Below are positions 9,483-20,375 of a DNA stretch of 64,000 bases, one piece after another. The DNA is taken from NCBI RefSeq assembly GCF_004792665.1, contig NZ_SRZX01000002.1, positions 388,689-452,688 of the forward strand, in the 5' to 3' direction. The DNA is from Marinobacter orientalis. Lineage in GTDB: Bacteria > Pseudomonadota > Gammaproteobacteria > Pseudomonadales > Oleiphilaceae. The position numbers and the translations under genes are program-made. Each line of letters starts with the position of its first letter. Position 1 is the first letter of the stretch. Under the pieces are notes generated by a model. It was given only the letters and a program-made list of their open reading frames with translations, did not search any database and had not been told where the DNA came from.

Positions 9483-10196
9483 ATGACCTCACTACCCTGG
9501 CTAAACCAAGACCACCTCTGGTTCCCCCCCGCCGAACAGGCCCTCGACGACCCCGACGGACTGCTGGCCCTGGGCGGCGACCTCTCCACCGAACGGCTCA
9601 AACTGGCCTATCGCAGCGGCATCTTCCCCTGGTTCAGCGACGACCAGCCCATACTCTGGTGGTCCCCCGACCCCCGATGCGTGCTTTTTCCGGAGGAAAT
9701 CCACGTTTCCAGAAGCCTGCGGCGCACGCTCAACAGCGGCTACTTTACCATCACCGCCGACAAGGCCTTCCCCCGGGTTATCCGCCTGTGCGCCAACACC
9801 CGCGCCGAAGGCACCTGGATCACCCGGGACATGATCGACAGCTACAGCCAACTGCACAAAGAGGGTGTGGCTCACTCCATTGAAGCCTGGAATCCCGGCG
9901 GAGAGCTGGTGGGCGGAATGTACGGGCTGGCCATCGGCCGCTGCTTTTTCGGCGAGTCCATGTTTTCCCTGGAAACCAACGCCTCGAAAGTCCTTATGGT
10001 CCACCTGGCCAATCAGCTCAGACTGTGGGGCTACCGCATAATGGACTGTCAGGTGGAAAGCAGCCACCTGCTCAGAATGGGGGCCCGCTGTATTCCCCGC
10101 AGCGAATTTTTATCTATACTCAGGACATGTGTCGACAGTAGTCCGGACCACACTCACTGGGACTTCCAGTGGCAGTGGCCGGGCCCGGAGGTGTGA
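9483..10196 (+). CDS. aat: Leucyl/phenylalanyl-tRNA--protein transferase
   Basis: Adds Leu or Phe from charged tRNA to proteins with N-terminal Lys or Arg, creating a degradation signal read by ClpS. The 237-residue protein shows the family start FPPAEQALDDPDGLLALGGDLS, then YRSGIFPWFSDDQPILWWSPDPR, the GTWI block (RAEGTWITRDM), and GGMYGLAIGRCFFGESMFS, all diagnostic for Aat. It is followed with no gap by bpt, and clpA-clpS lie close by, so all parts of the bacterial N-degron pathway are clustered here. Confidence 0.96.
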   Translation: MTSLPWLNQDHLWFPPAEQALDDPDGLLALGGDLSTERLKLAYRSGIFPWFSDDQPILWWSPDPRCVLFPEEIHVSRSLRRTLNSGYFTITADKAFPRVIRLCANTRAEGTWITRDMIDSYSQLHKEGVAHSIEAWNPGGELVGGMYGLAIGRCFFGESMFSLETNASKVLMVHLANQLRLWGYRIMDCQVESSHLLRMGARCIPRSEFLSILRTCVDSSPDHTHWDFQWQWPGPEV

Positions 10197-10910
10197 ATGA
10201 GCAATCTCAGGACCCTGGTATTTTTTGCCACGCCGGCCCATGACTGCAGCTACCTGCCCGATCGCGAAGCGACCACCATGTTCGTCGATCCGCGGGCCCA
10301 TGTTGACAAGCGGTTGTACAGCCAGTTGACGGCATTAGGGTTCCGCCGCAGCGGCTCCCATTATTACCGCCCACACTGCGAAAACTGCAACGCCTGCGTT
10401 GCGGTCAGATTGAAAGTGGATCAGTTCCAGCCCGACCGCAGCCAGCGCAGGGTGATAAAAAAGAATGCGGATCTTGACTGTAAAATGGTGCGTGCCAGCT
10501 TCTCCGAGCGCTATTACCGTCTTTACGCCCATTACATTGAACAGCGGCACGCCGATGGAGACATGTATCCGCCGTCGCGGGAACAGTTCATGTCTTTCCT
10601 GGTGGAGGGCGCTACCGACTCCTGGTTCGTTGAAATAATGGATGGCGAAAAGCTGGTCGGCCTGGCCGCTGTGGACAGGCTTGATGAGGGGCTTTCGGCC
10701 ATCTACACGGTATTTGACCCGGCATACGAGCACCGCAGCCTGGGCACATTTGCGGTACTATGGCAGATTGAAGAAGCAAAGCGGTTGGGACTTCCCCACC
10801 TGTATCTGGGTTACTGGATCGAGGAATGCCGGAAAATGAACTATAAAACCCGTTTCCGCCCCATCGAAGCCCTGCAAGACGGACAGTGGCGGACGATGGA
10901 GGTTAACTGA
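10197..10910 (+). CDS. bpt: Aspartate/glutamate leucyltransferase (arginyltransferase-like)
   Basis: Transfers Leu to proteins starting with Asp or Glu, feeding ClpS/ClpAP degradation. The 237-residue protein has the N-terminal Cys/His-rich region typical of ATE/Bpt proteins (HYYRPHCENCNACVAVRL) and the GNAT-like C-terminal half with GLAAVDRLDEGLSAIYTVFDP and YLGYWIEECRKMNYK. The ATG starts immediately after the aat stop, so the two are probably co-translated. In Pseudomonas the gene at this place was called ate; bacterial members of this type use leucine. Confidence 0.94.
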   Translation: MSNLRTLVFFATPAHDCSYLPDREATTMFVDPRAHVDKRLYSQLTALGFRRSGSHYYRPHCENCNACVAVRLKVDQFQPDRSQRRVIKKNADLDCKMVRASFSERYYRLYAHYIEQRHADGDMYPPSREQFMSFLVEGATDSWFVEIMDGEKLVGLAAVDRLDEGLSAIYTVFDPAYEHRSLGTFAVLWQIEEAKRLGLPHLYLGYWIEECRKMNYKTRFRPIEALQDGQWRTMEVN

Positions 10911-10988
10911 TTTTGCCAAATGGCGACAAATCAGGCAGAATTGCGCAATTTAAAATCACAGCAAGCCAATTTACGAGGTTTTTACTGA

Positions 10989-11207
10989 ATGGCAAAGTCA
11001 GATGCTATTGAAATGGAAGGCGTTATTGTAGACACGCTTCCTAACACCATGTTCCGCGTTGAACTTGAAAACGGTCATGTTGTTACCGCTCACATCTCGG
11101 GCAAGATGCGAAAGAACTATATCCGTATCCTGACAGGGGACAAGGTCAAGGTCGAACTCACTCCTTACGACCTGAGCAAGGGACGCATCGTTTACCGCGC
11201 CCGTTAA
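10989..11207 (+). CDS. infA: Translation initiation factor IF-1
   Basis: A small S1-fold protein that binds the ribosomal A site during initiation. The 72-residue sequence is nearly canonical: [49 protein letters not shown], and the C-terminal [20 protein letters not shown] (10973-10978) lies about 10 bases before the ATG. It is separated from bpt by 78 bases and ends shortly before a strong terminator. Confidence 0.98.
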   Translation: MAKSDAIEMEGVIVDTLPNTMFRVELENGHVVTAHISGKMRKNYIRILTGDKVKVELTPYDLSKGRIVYRAR

Positions 11208-11252
11208 TTGCCCTTTTGGCCATAACAATAGCGGCCTCAAAAAAATGACATG

Positions 11253-11284
11253 AAAAAGCCCCGGCATTTCTACCGGGGCTTTTT
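11253..11284. terminator. Bidirectional intrinsic terminator between infA and clpA
   Basis: A 12-base perfect stem, AAAAAGCCCCGG (11253-11264) with CCGGGGCTTTTT (11273-11284), and an 8-base loop. The GC core with an A-run on one side and a T-run on the other can stop transcription from both convergent genes. Confidence 0.93.
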
Positions 11285-11313
11285 CAACGGGCCAGCCAGA
11301 TCGGCTTCAGTCT

Positions 11314-13584
11314 CTAAACCGCCTCGGCCGGCTCGTCCTCGTACTCGAAATGCAGTTCATCGTCCTTGAGATGAATGTACACATCACCACCATGTTCCGA
11401 CAGGCGTCCGAACAGGATCTGCTCTGCCAGAGGCCGCTTGATCTTGTCCTGGATCAGGCGGGCCATCGGGCGCGCGCCCATGGTGACATCGTAGCCTTTC
11501 TCTGCCAGCCATTCCTTCGCATCGTCGTCCACATGTAGCACCACATGCTTCTCATCCAGTTGGGCCTGCAGTTCTGTGAGGAACTTGTCCACCACGTGGG
11601 TGATGGTGCCCGGCTGGAGGTCGCCGAACTGGATAATGCCATCCAGGCGGTTGCGGAACTCCGGAGTGAAGGTCTTGGAGATAATCTCCATACCATCGCT
11701 GCTGTGGTCCTGCTCACTGAAGCCAATGGAACGGCGGGCCATGCTCTCGGCTCCGGCGTTGGTGGTCATCACCAGGATCACATGGCGGAAGTCCGCCTTG
11801 CGGCCGTTATTGTCCGTCAGCGTGCCGTGGTCCATCACCTGCAGCAGCAGGTTGAAGACTTCCGGGTGTGCCTTTTCAATCTCGTCCAGCAACAATACAC
11901 AGTGCGGGTGCTTGCTCACGGATTCCGTCAGCAGACCGCCCTGATCGTATCCCACATAGCCCGGTGGCGCACCGATCAGCCTGGACACGGTATGGCGCTC
12001 CATGTATTCCGACATGTCGAAACGCACCAGCTCTATGCCCAGCACCTTGGCAAGCTGTTTGGTGACTTCGGTCTTGCCCACACCCGTGGGGCCGGCAAAC
12101 AGGAAGGCACCTTCCGGCTTCTCCGGTGCCTTCAGGCCGGCACGGGCCAGCTTGATGGCGGTGGACAGTGACTCGATGGCCGGATCCTGGCCAAAGACCA
12201 CCATCTTGAGATCCCGCTCCAGATTGCGGAGCAGATCCTTGTCGCTGGTGGACACATTCTTCGGCGGAATGCGGGCGATGTTAGCGACCACATCCTCGAT
12301 TTCCGACACGTCGAGGGTTTTCTTGCGCTTGGCAATCGGTAGCAGGCGCTGGTGCGCGCCGGCTTCATCGATGACATCAATGGCCTTGTCAGGCAGATGA
12401 CGATCGGTGATATAACGCTCCGACAGTTCTGCAGCCACGCGCAACGCCTGGTCGGTGTACTTCAGATCGTGGTGCTTCTCGAAGTGGGGCTTCAGCCCCC
12501 TGAGGATCTGGTAGGTATCCTCGACGCTGGGCTCGTTGACATCGATTTTCTGGAAGCGACGGGCCAGCGCGCTGTCTTTCTCGAAGATGCCACGGAATTC
12601 CTGGAAGGTAGTGGAACCGATGCAGCGGATTTCCCCCGAGCTCAACATGGGTTTGAGCAGGTTGGAGGCATCCATGACACCGCCCGATGCGGACCCGGCA
12701 CCGATAATGGTGTGGATCTCGTCAATAAACAGGATCGCGTGCTTCTCTTTCTTGAGTTCGGCAAGCAGGCCTTTCAGACGCTTCTCGAAATCGCCCCGGT
12801 ACTTGGTGCCGGCCAGCAAGGCACCCAGATCCAGTGAGTAGACGACGGCGTCCGAAATAATATCCGGCACCTGGCCATCCACGATGCGTTTGGCAAGGCC
12901 CTCGGCAATCGCTGTCTTGCCCACGCCGGCCTCGCCCACCAGCAGTGGGTTGTTCTTGCGACGGCGCACCAGGATCTGCACCACCCGCTCCACCTCGTGT
13001 TCACGGCCGATCAGGGGATCAATACGACCCTGACGGGCCTGCTCGTTGAGGTTGGTTGCATAGCTTTCAAGCGGGCGCGAGGCACCGCCTTCCTCTCCGG
13101 CTTCCTCGTGCGAAGCCTGGTCAGGACTTTCCTGATCCTCGGCGCCCTGAACGCGGGAGATGCCGTGGGAAACAAAATTGACCACGTCGATACGGGCGAT
13201 GCTCTGCTTCTTGAGCACATAGACCGCCTGACTTTCCTGTTCACTGAAGATGGCTACCAGCACGTTGGCACCGGTTACCTCTTTCTTGCCAGAGGATTGC
13301 ACGTGAAAGACAGCGCGTTGCAGAACGCGCTGGAATCCGAGCGTGGGTTGCGTTTCCCGCTCACTATCGTTACTGGGGATCAGTGGTGTAGTTGAGTCCA
13401 CAAACTCAACAAGTTCTTCCTGAAGCCGGGCCAGATCTGCACCGCATGCTTTCAGGACGCCCACTGCCGAATCGTTATCGAGCAGGGCCAGCAAAAGATG
13501 CTCGACGGTCATGAATTCATGACGCTTGTCGCGGGCACTTTTGAAGGCCGTATTCAGTGTAATTTCAAGATCTTTGCTCAGCAT
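11314..13584 (-). CDS. clpA: ClpA, ATP-dependent Clp protease unfoldase subunit
   Basis: Hexameric AAA+ unfoldase that delivers substrates to ClpP; with ClpS it degrades N-degron proteins. The protein is 756 residues from ATG 13584 ([11 protein letters not shown]), matching the E. coli start; a TTG four codons upstream is less likely. It shows the N-domain repeats (about 1-140), an acidic linker (about 145-170), D1 with Walker [10 protein letters not shown] and [11 protein letters not shown], and D2 with GPTGVGKTE and [15 protein letters not shown]. It lacks the long ClpB middle coil. clpS lies just upstream. Confidence 0.97.
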   Translation of the reverse strand: MLSKDLEITLNTAFKSARDKRHEFMTVEHLLLALLDNDSAVGVLKACGADLARLQEELVEFVDSTTPLIPSNDSERETQPTLGFQRVLQRAVFHVQSSGKKEVTGANVLVAIFSEQESQAVYVLKKQSIARIDVVNFVSHGISRVQGAEDQESPDQASHEEAGEEGGASRPLESYATNLNEQARQGRIDPLIGREHEVERVVQILVRRRKNNPLLVGEAGVGKTAIAEGLAKRIVDGQVPDIISDAVVYSLDLGALLAGTKYRGDFEKRLKGLLAELKKEKHAILFIDEIHTIIGAGSASGGVMDASNLLKPMLSSGEIRCIGSTTFQEFRGIFEKDSALARRFQKIDVNEPSVEDTYQILRGLKPHFEKHHDLKYTDQALRVAAELSERYITDRHLPDKAIDVIDEAGAHQRLLPIAKRKKTLDVSEIEDVVANIARIPPKNVSTSDKDLLRNLERDLKMVVFGQDPAIESLSTAIKLARAGLKAPEKPEGAFLFAGPTGVGKTEVTKQLAKVLGIELVRFDMSEYMERHTVSRLIGAPPGYVGYDQGGLLTESVSKHPHCVLLLDEIEKAHPEVFNLLLQVMDHGTLTDNNGRKADFRHVILVMTTNAGAESMARRSIGFSEQDHSSDGMEIISKTFTPEFRNRLDGIIQFGDLQPGTITHVVDKFLTELQAQLDEKHVVLHVDDDAKEWLAEKGYDVTMGARPMARLIQDKIKRPLAEQILFGRLSEHGGDVYIHLKDDELHFEYEDEPAEAV

Positions 13585-13602
13585 GGGCCACCCCAACGTC
13601 TA

Positions 13603-13962
13603 TCAGTCTGCACGTTCAATCTCGCAAAGGAGGGGATGCTCGCATTCCGAAGAATACTGGTTCACCTGTGCCGCCTTTGTTTCCGCGATGTCCCGGGTAT
13701 ATACCCCGCATACCGCCTTTCCCTGGGTATGGACGAGCAGCATCACCTGCGTCGCCTTTTCTTCGTTCATTCCAAAGAACGTCATCAACACCTCCACGAC
13801 AAAATCCATGGGTGTGTAATCATCATTCAGAAGCAGCACCCTGAAGCGTGCCGGACGCTTGAGAGCAGGCTTCTCGGGAGCAACACTGACGTCGTCCTGA
13901 CGCCCGGGTTGATCGTCTTCCCCCTGATTTAATACTAGTAGAGAATTCTGGATAGTTCGCAT
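13603..13962 (-). CDS. clpS: ClpS, N-degron adaptor for ClpA
   Basis: Adaptor that binds N-terminal Leu, Phe, Tyr and Trp and passes the substrates to ClpAP. The 119-residue protein has a flexible N-terminal tail (about 1-38) and the core [23 protein letters not shown], followed by [42 protein letters not shown] carries the binding-pocket residues. It is transcribed just ahead of clpA (18 bases), so the pair forms an operon. A weak ribosome site (GGTAAAG) precedes the ATG. Confidence 0.97.
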   Translation of the reverse strand: MRTIQNSLLVLNQGEDDQPGRQDDVSVAPEKPALKRPARFRVLLLNDDYTPMDFVVEVLMTFFGMNEEKATQVMLLVHTQGKAVCGVYTRDIAETKAAQVNQYSSECEHPLLCEIERAD

Positions 13963-14297
13963 GATTCTTTACCGGAAATCGGTGCCTCTTTCTAAAGATG
14001 GTTGTCCGCCGCCCGCTTTTCAAGGTGCTTGGCAAAACCGGGCCTGCGCTGATTATCAATCTGGTCACGATACAGGATACAGGCTACCCCCTCGATTCAA
14101 CCATACATTCCCGCTATAACTGCTATTGACTCTAAATGAATATTGGTCAACAGTGATATTGCAATGTAAAAAATTGTAAATTGGCGTAAGGGGTTTGTTA
14201 CACACGCCTGTGATTGACCTACTTCCGTGCAAGGCAGACGCTCGGCAAAATTGTCATCAACAAAGACACTGACAGTGAAAGAACAGGGGAGTTCAAC
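13963..14297. promoter_or_regulatory. Divergent intergenic region clpS / cold-shock gene
   Basis: About 335 bases with no supported gene. The part at roughly 14105-14215 is AT-rich (AATGAATATTGG, GTAAAAAATTGTAAATTGG) compared with the rest of the window and probably holds the promoters for both divergent genes. The stretch 14216-14297 is likely the 5' leader of the cold-shock gene. I could not define a precise -10/-35 pair or operator. Confidence 0.5.
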
Positions 14298-14618
14298 ATG
14301 CCAAGAGGCAAAGTGAAGTGGTTCAACAATGCCAAGGGTTATGGCTTCATTATCGAGGAAGGCTGCAGTGATGATCTGTTTGCCCATTTCTCTTCAGTGC
14401 AAATGGACGGTTACAAGACCTTGAAAGCCGGCCAGCCTGTCACTTTTGACAAAAAACCGAGTGACAAGGGTGTTCACGCCGTCAACATTGTCCCTGAAGA
14501 GCAGCCGAAGAAGCAGGATTCGCCGGAAAGCAGCGCGGAACCGAAGCCAGCTATCAGCGATGCCGGCGAAAATCAGGGCGCTGATTATCCGGGCCAGCCT
14601 CGTACCGCGAGTGGCTGA
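14298..14618 (+). CDS. cspD: Cold-shock domain protein (CspD-like) with C-terminal tail
   Basis: A single-strand nucleic-acid binding cold-shock protein. Residues 1-67 form a standard cold-shock domain with RNP1-like KGYGFI and RNP2-like LFAHFSSVQ. Its position upstream of and divergent from clpS matches cspD in E. coli and Pseudomonas. Residues 68-106 are an extra low-complexity tail rich in Pro, Glu, Ser, Lys and Ala, making it longer (106) than E. coli CspD (74). The start is the ATG preceded by AGGGGAG (14284-14290); an upstream in-frame start at 14214 gives a poor N-terminus. Confidence 0.9.
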   Translation: MPRGKVKWFNNAKGYGFIIEEGCSDDLFAHFSSVQMDGYKTLKAGQPVTFDKKPSDKGVHAVNIVPEEQPKKQDSPESSAEPKPAISDAGENQGADYPGQPRTASG

Positions 14619-14644
14619 TTAATCGGTTGTCGTAACCGACAATG

Positions 14645-14674
14645 CCTGGCAGCTGTACCACCGGAACTGCCAGG
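14645..14674. terminator. Hairpin downstream of the cold-shock gene
   Basis: An 8-base perfect stem, CCTGGCAG (14645-14652) with CTGCCAGG (14667-14674), within the 183-base gap before rluE. It has no T-run, so it may be a weak or Rho-assisted terminator or an mRNA-stability hairpin. Confidence 0.4.
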
Positions 14675-14801
14675 TAAAGGCCTCCTCTTGCTGAGAGTGG
14701 GACGGAGCCCTGTGTTCTCCGGTTTGCTCGAATCGCTCTGTTCCCCGCCTGTTTCTGGCATACTATCGGCTTTAATCCTGCACTGAAGGTTATACGCCGC
14801 A

Positions 14802-15443
14802 ATGGCAACGTTGATCCTGTTCAATAAGCCTTTCCAGGTTCTGTGCCAGTTCAGCGATGAAAAGGGCGACGCTAACGGCGAACGCCGCTTCACGCTCGCG
14901 AACTGGATCACCATCCCTGCTGTTTACCCCGCCGGACGCCTGGACTTTGATTCCGAGGGGCTCTTGCTGCTGACGGATGATGGCCAGTTGCAGCACCGGA
15001 TTGCCTCGCCCCGCCTAAAAATGCCGAAAACCTATTGGGTTCAGGTTGAAGGCGAAATGACCCCGGCAGCGCTGAATAAACTACGTGAAGGCGTCGTACT
15101 GAAAGATGGCAAAACCCGCCCGGCGGACGTCTCAGTCATGGAGCCGCCCGACATCTGGCCCAGAAACCCGCCTGTCCGTTACCGGGCGTCGATTCCCACC
15201 AGCTGGATCAGAATCACCATTACCGAAGGCAGGAACCGGCAGGTCCGGCGAATGACTGCTGCGGTGGGCTTCCCTACCCTGCGGCTGGTTCGTTATGGTA
15301 TCGGAGACTGGACCCTGAACGGGCTTTCGCCCGGGGAGTTCCGGACAATAACTGTTCATGCGCCGGCAGCAGCAACGACTGAATCCGTGCGCAAGCCTTC
15401 AAAATTTCACAAACACTCATCCCGGAGACGCCCTCGCCCATGA
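14802..15443 (+). CDS. rluE: 23S rRNA pseudouridine synthase RluE
   Basis: Makes a pseudouridine in helix 89-region 23S rRNA (U2457 in E. coli). The 213-residue protein belongs to the RsuA/RluB/E/F family without an S4 domain. It starts directly at the catalytic domain ([14 protein letters not shown]), has the catalytic motif [19 protein letters not shown] with its Asp, then [10 protein letters not shown] and the [13 protein letters not shown] motif. The C-terminus is a basic tail. It overlaps the next gene by four bases. Confidence 0.92.
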   Translation: MATLILFNKPFQVLCQFSDEKGDANGERRFTLANWITIPAVYPAGRLDFDSEGLLLLTDDGQLQHRIASPRLKMPKTYWVQVEGEMTPAALNKLREGVVLKDGKTRPADVSVMEPPDIWPRNPPVRYRASIPTSWIRITITEGRNRQVRRMTAAVGFPTLRLVRYGIGDWTLNGLSPGEFRTITVHAPAAATTESVRKPSKFHKHSSRRRPRP

Positions 15444-15889
15444 CCTGGACACCCCACGCCACCGTCGCTGTTATTGTCGAAGATGACCAGGGCCGCTTTC
15501 TGCTGGTAGAAGAGTTCAGTCACGGTCAGGTGGTGTTCAACCAGCCCGCCGGACATGTGGAGGAAGGCGAGAAGATTATCGATGCCGTGCTCAGGGAAAC
15601 CCTGGAGGAAACGGGCTGGACGGTGGAACCGCAACACTTTCTCGGAATATACACCTACAAGGCGCCGGCCAATGGTGTGACCTACTATCGCTTCTGCTTT
15701 TCCGCCAAAGCCCTGGACAGGGTCACCCAGCAACTCGATGACGGTATCATCGCCGCCCACTGGCTGACACCGGATGAAATCAGGCAGCGGTCAGAGAAGC
15801 TTCGCAGTCCGCTGGTGATGCAGTGCATAGACGATTACCGAAACGGACGTCGCTTTCCCCTGGATGTCATTGTCGAGCCGCAGACGTAA
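15440..15889 (+). CDS. nudJ: NUDIX hydrolase (NudJ-like)
   Basis: A 149-residue NUDIX phosphohydrolase. The full NUDIX box is present from residue 37 (start GHVEEGE, ending in RETLEETGW), and the N-terminal strand matches NudJ proteins ([23 protein letters not shown]). In E. coli the homologue sits between rluE and mnmA, as here, and hydrolyses nucleoside tri- and diphosphates and a thiamine precursor. Substrate cannot be read from the sequence. The start ATG overlaps the rluE stop. Confidence 0.9.
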   Translation: MTWTPHATVAVIVEDDQGRFLLVEEFSHGQVVFNQPAGHVEEGEKIIDAVLRETLEETGWTVEPQHFLGIYTYKAPANGVTYYRFCFSAKALDRVTQQLDDGIIAAHWLTPDEIRQRSEKLRSPLVMQCIDDYRNGRRFPLDVIVEPQT

Positions 15890-15938
15890 GCGGGCTTAAA
15901 TGCTAGAATCCGCCCCTTTGAACCCGACAGACCCAGAC

Positions 15939-17099
15939 ATGACTAAAGCACCAGAAAATACCCGAGTGATTGTCGGCATGTCCGGCGGCGTAGACTCTTC
16001 CGTGGCAGCCTGGCTCCTGAAAGATCAGGGCTACCGGGTGGAAGGGCTGTTCATGAAGAACTGGGACGAGGACGACGGTACCGAATACTGCACCGCCATG
16101 ACCGACCTGGCGGATGCGCGGGCGGTTGCGGATGCTATCGGAATCACCCTGCACACCGCCAGCTTTGCCGCAGAATACTGGGACCGGGTCTTTGAACACT
16201 TTCTGTCTGAATACAGGGCCGGCCGGACCCCGAACCCGGACATCCTGTGCAACAAGGAAGTGAAGTTCCGCGCTTTTCTCGACTACGCCATCACCCTGGG
16301 CGCCGATTACATTGCCACCGGCCATTACACCCGCCGGAGGCCACTGAATGATGGTAGTGGAAGGGCTGAACTGCTCAAGGGGCTGGATCCCAACAAGGAC
16401 CAGAGCTACTTCCTGCACGCGGTTTCCGGCGAGCGCATCGCCCGCACCCTGTTTCCGGTGGGGGAGCTGGAAAAGCCGGAAGTTCGCCGCATTGCCGCGG
16501 AACAGGGCTTCATTACCCATGACAAAAAGGATTCCACTGGCATCTGCTTCATCGGCGAGCGCAAATTCCGGGATTTCCTGAAACAGTACATCCCTGCGCA
16601 GCCCGGCAATATCGAAACGCCCGACGGGCAGGTCATTGGCCGCCACCAGGGCCTGATGTATCACACCATTGGCCAGCGCCAGGGGCTGGGTATCGGCGGC
16701 CTGAGCGAGTTTGGTGACCAGCCCTGGTACGTGGCGGAAAAAGATCTCTCCCGTAATGTATTGATTGCCGTTCAGGGCAAGCACCACCCGCTGCTGTTTT
16801 CCCGCGGGCTGCTCAGTGGGCCGGCAGACTGGATTGCCGGTGCGCCGCCGGCGGCGGAATTCCGCTGCAAGGCCAAGACCCGTTACCGCCAGCCGGATCA
16901 GGACTGCGTAGTGACCGCATTGGACAGCGGATTCAAGGTAGTGTTTGACGAGGCCCAGAGGGCCGTCACACCTGGTCAGTCCGTGGTCTTCTATGAGGGT
17001 GAAGTCTGCCTTGGCGGTGGCGTTATCGAACAGACCTGGCGGGATGGCGACGAGGAACCAACAGTGACTGTCAGCAGGGCAGAGGGAGCCGGCGCATGA
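15939..17099 (+). CDS. mnmA: tRNA-specific 2-thiouridylase MnmA
   Basis: Adds the 2-thio group to U34 of tRNAs for Lys, Glu and Gln using sulfur relayed by Tus proteins. The 386-residue protein has the PP-loop [10 protein letters not shown], the first catalytic Cys in [12 protein letters not shown], and the second in [25 protein letters not shown] is chosen as the start; an in-frame ATG 13 codons upstream gives a poorly conserved extension. Its stop overlaps the hflD start (ATGA). Confidence 0.97.
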   Translation: MTKAPENTRVIVGMSGGVDSSVAAWLLKDQGYRVEGLFMKNWDEDDGTEYCTAMTDLADARAVADAIGITLHTASFAAEYWDRVFEHFLSEYRAGRTPNPDILCNKEVKFRAFLDYAITLGADYIATGHYTRRRPLNDGSGRAELLKGLDPNKDQSYFLHAVSGERIARTLFPVGELEKPEVRRIAAEQGFITHDKKDSTGICFIGERKFRDFLKQYIPAQPGNIETPDGQVIGRHQGLMYHTIGQRQGLGIGGLSEFGDQPWYVAEKDLSRNVLIAVQGKHHPLLFSRGLLSGPADWIAGAPPAAEFRCKAKTRYRQPDQDCVVTALDSGFKVVFDEAQRAVTPGQSVVFYEGEVCLGGGVIEQTWRDGDEEPTVTVSRAEGAGA

Positions 17100-17740
17100 G
17101 CCGATCGATACACGACCAGACTCTTGCCCTGGCGGGGGTGTTTCAGGCCTCGGCACTGGTGCAGCAAGTGGCCCACTCCGGGCAATGTGCGGAGTCCAGC
17201 TTTGAAACCTGCATGCGCTCCCTGTTCGCCACACAACCGGAAACCACCCTCGATGTGTATGGCGGCGAACTGAAAGATCTGCGTGAAGGCCTGTCCACGC
17301 TGGCCAGCGTTCTCAGCCAACAGAGCAGGCAGCAGGATATTGAAGTGCTGCGTTATGCCCTGAATCTGATCAACCTGTCGTCAAAGCTGCGTCGTAACAG
17401 CGACATGCTGGATGTGATTGGGAGCCGGATAGACCAGGCACGGCATACCGCCAGCCATTTCGGATACAGCCACGGCAACCTGATTGCCAACGTGGCTTCC
17501 ATTTACACAGACACCATCAGCACCTTCCGCCAGCGTATCCACGTCACTGGTGAGCCCACCATTCTCCAGCGCGAGGAAAACGCCGCCAAAGTACGTGCTT
17601 TGCTGCTGGCCGGCGTGCGTTCCTCAATACTCTGGCACCAGACCGGCGGACGGCGCTGGCAGCTCATTTTCAACCGCCGCAAGGTGATCATGACCGCCCG
17701 CGAGCTTGCGGAGAAGGCAAACCGGTCGGTTTACGACTGA
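17096..17740 (+). CDS. hflD: HflD-family protein (lysogenization regulator homologue)
   Basis: A 214-residue membrane-associated helical protein. In E. coli HflD promotes turnover of phage lambda CII; its general cellular role is unclear. The family pattern [23 protein letters not shown] at the N-terminus and [25 protein letters not shown] near the C-terminus is clear. It is coupled to mnmA by a four-base overlap and followed by purB, the same order as in E. coli. Confidence 0.93.
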   Translation: MSRSIHDQTLALAGVFQASALVQQVAHSGQCAESSFETCMRSLFATQPETTLDVYGGELKDLREGLSTLASVLSQQSRQQDIEVLRYALNLINLSSKLRRNSDMLDVIGSRIDQARHTASHFGYSHGNLIANVASIYTDTISTFRQRIHVTGEPTILQREENAAKVRALLLAGVRSSILWHQTGGRRWQLIFNRRKVIMTARELAEKANRSVYD

Positions 17741-17803
17741 TTCCCGATCGCCGCTGGTGTATCATACCGTCCCCCAATTATTCTTTTGCCCATTCTCTGA
17801 TGA

Positions 17804-19186
<1,383 letters not shown>

Positions 19187-20338
19187 ATGAAACTGCCCGG
19201 CGGAATGCCCGCGGAAGAATTCCTGCGGGATTACTGGCAGAAAAAGCCTCTGGTGATCCGCCAGGCATTTCCGGGCTTTGAATGCCCGGTGTCGGCAGAC
19301 GAACTGGCCGGGCTGGCCTGCGAAGAAGCAGTCGAATCCCGCATCGTGATCGAGAATGACAACGGCAAACCCTGGCAGTTGCATAATGGTCCCTTTGAGC
19401 CCGAGCGCTTCGGCAAACTGCCGCAAAGTCACTGGACACTCCTGGTGCAGGGCCTTGATCACTGGGTTCCTGACATCGCGGACCTGCTGGATGAATTCCG
19501 TTTTGTGCCCAACTGGCGTCTGGATGACATTATGGCCAGTTATGCGCCGGAAGGCGGCAGCGTGGGGCCCCATTACGACCAGTACGACGTCTTCCTGCTG
19601 CAGGCCCAGGGGCATCGGCGATGGACATTCGGTGGCCACTGCGATCACACCTCTCCCCGTGTGGACGGTACACCGTTGCGTATTCTCAGCGGTTGGGACG
19701 GCGAAGAGACTGTGATCCTGGCACCCGGTGACATGCTCTACCTGCCACCCGGCATTGGCCATCACGGCGTTGCCGAGGATGACTGTATTACCCTGTCCGT
19801 CGGCTTTCGGGCACCCACCATTGACGATGTGCTTACCGGATTCACCGACTTCCTCTGCAGCCAGTCCGATGCCTCGGAGCACCTCGATGATCCTGACCTG
19901 ACAGTGCAGGAGAATCCCGGCATCATTGCTCCCAAGGTGATCGACCGCCTTGAGGGCGTGATTCGTGAAAAACTCACCGATAAACGCCAGCTGGCGCTCT
20001 GGTTCGGCCAGTACGCCACGGTTCCCAAGAGTCTTGATATTGTGGTACCGGCGGAGGAACCGGTAACACCAGCCTTGCTCAGTGAGTGGATTGCAGCCGG
20101 CAACCTGTTACGCTGGAATGAAGGCTCGCGTTTCGCCTACCATGAGTTTGCTGAGGATACGGCACTGTTCGTGGATGGCGAGCAGTTCCTGCTGCGGGGC
20201 GACGCCCGGCCGCTGGCCCCGCTGCTCTGTGCCGGCGCCCGGCTGGACATGGCAGCGCTGGCTGAATTTGTCGGCGATGAGGCGATCTGTGGGCTATTGA
20301 GTAACCTCGTCAACCAGGGTTCATTGTATTTCGAGTGA
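19187..20338 (+). CDS. roxA: Ribosomal protein uL16 3-hydroxylase (YcfD/RoxA, JmjC-like)
   Basis: Fe(II)/2-oxoglutarate-dependent oxygenase; the E. coli enzyme hydroxylates an Arg of ribosomal protein uL16. The 383-residue protein has the family N-terminus EEFLRDYWQKKPLVIRQAFPG, the metal ligands in GPHYDQYDVFLLQAQGHRRW (HxD) and the distal His in PPGIGHHGVAEDD, followed by a C-terminal winged-helix region (about 260-383). The ATG directly follows the purB stop, so the genes are probably co-transcribed; Pseudomonas has these neighbours too. Confidence 0.9.
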   Translation: MKLPGGMPAEEFLRDYWQKKPLVIRQAFPGFECPVSADELAGLACEEAVESRIVIENDNGKPWQLHNGPFEPERFGKLPQSHWTLLVQGLDHWVPDIADLLDEFRFVPNWRLDDIMASYAPEGGSVGPHYDQYDVFLLQAQGHRRWTFGGHCDHTSPRVDGTPLRILSGWDGEETVILAPGDMLYLPPGIGHHGVAEDDCITLSVGFRAPTIDDVLTGFTDFLCSQSDASEHLDDPDLTVQENPGIIAPKVIDRLEGVIREKLTDKRQLALWFGQYATVPKSLDIVVPAEEPVTPALLSEWIAAGNLLRWNEGSRFAYHEFAEDTALFVDGEQFLLRGDARPLAPLLCAGARLDMAALAEFVGDEAICGLLSNLVNQGSLYFE

Positions 20339-20375
20339 CACTTTATTTTGAATGACAGGAGTGGGTGCAGGCGCA

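Noticed and set aside
14688..14720. CTGAGA sequence before rluE suggesting a TPP riboswitch
   Set aside because: The other conserved TPP elements are missing, and rluE is not a thiamine gene.
15903..17234. Minus-strand open frame (about 443 codons) opposite mnmA
   Set aside because: mnmA has all catalytic motifs; the antisense frame has no family resemblance or ribosome site.
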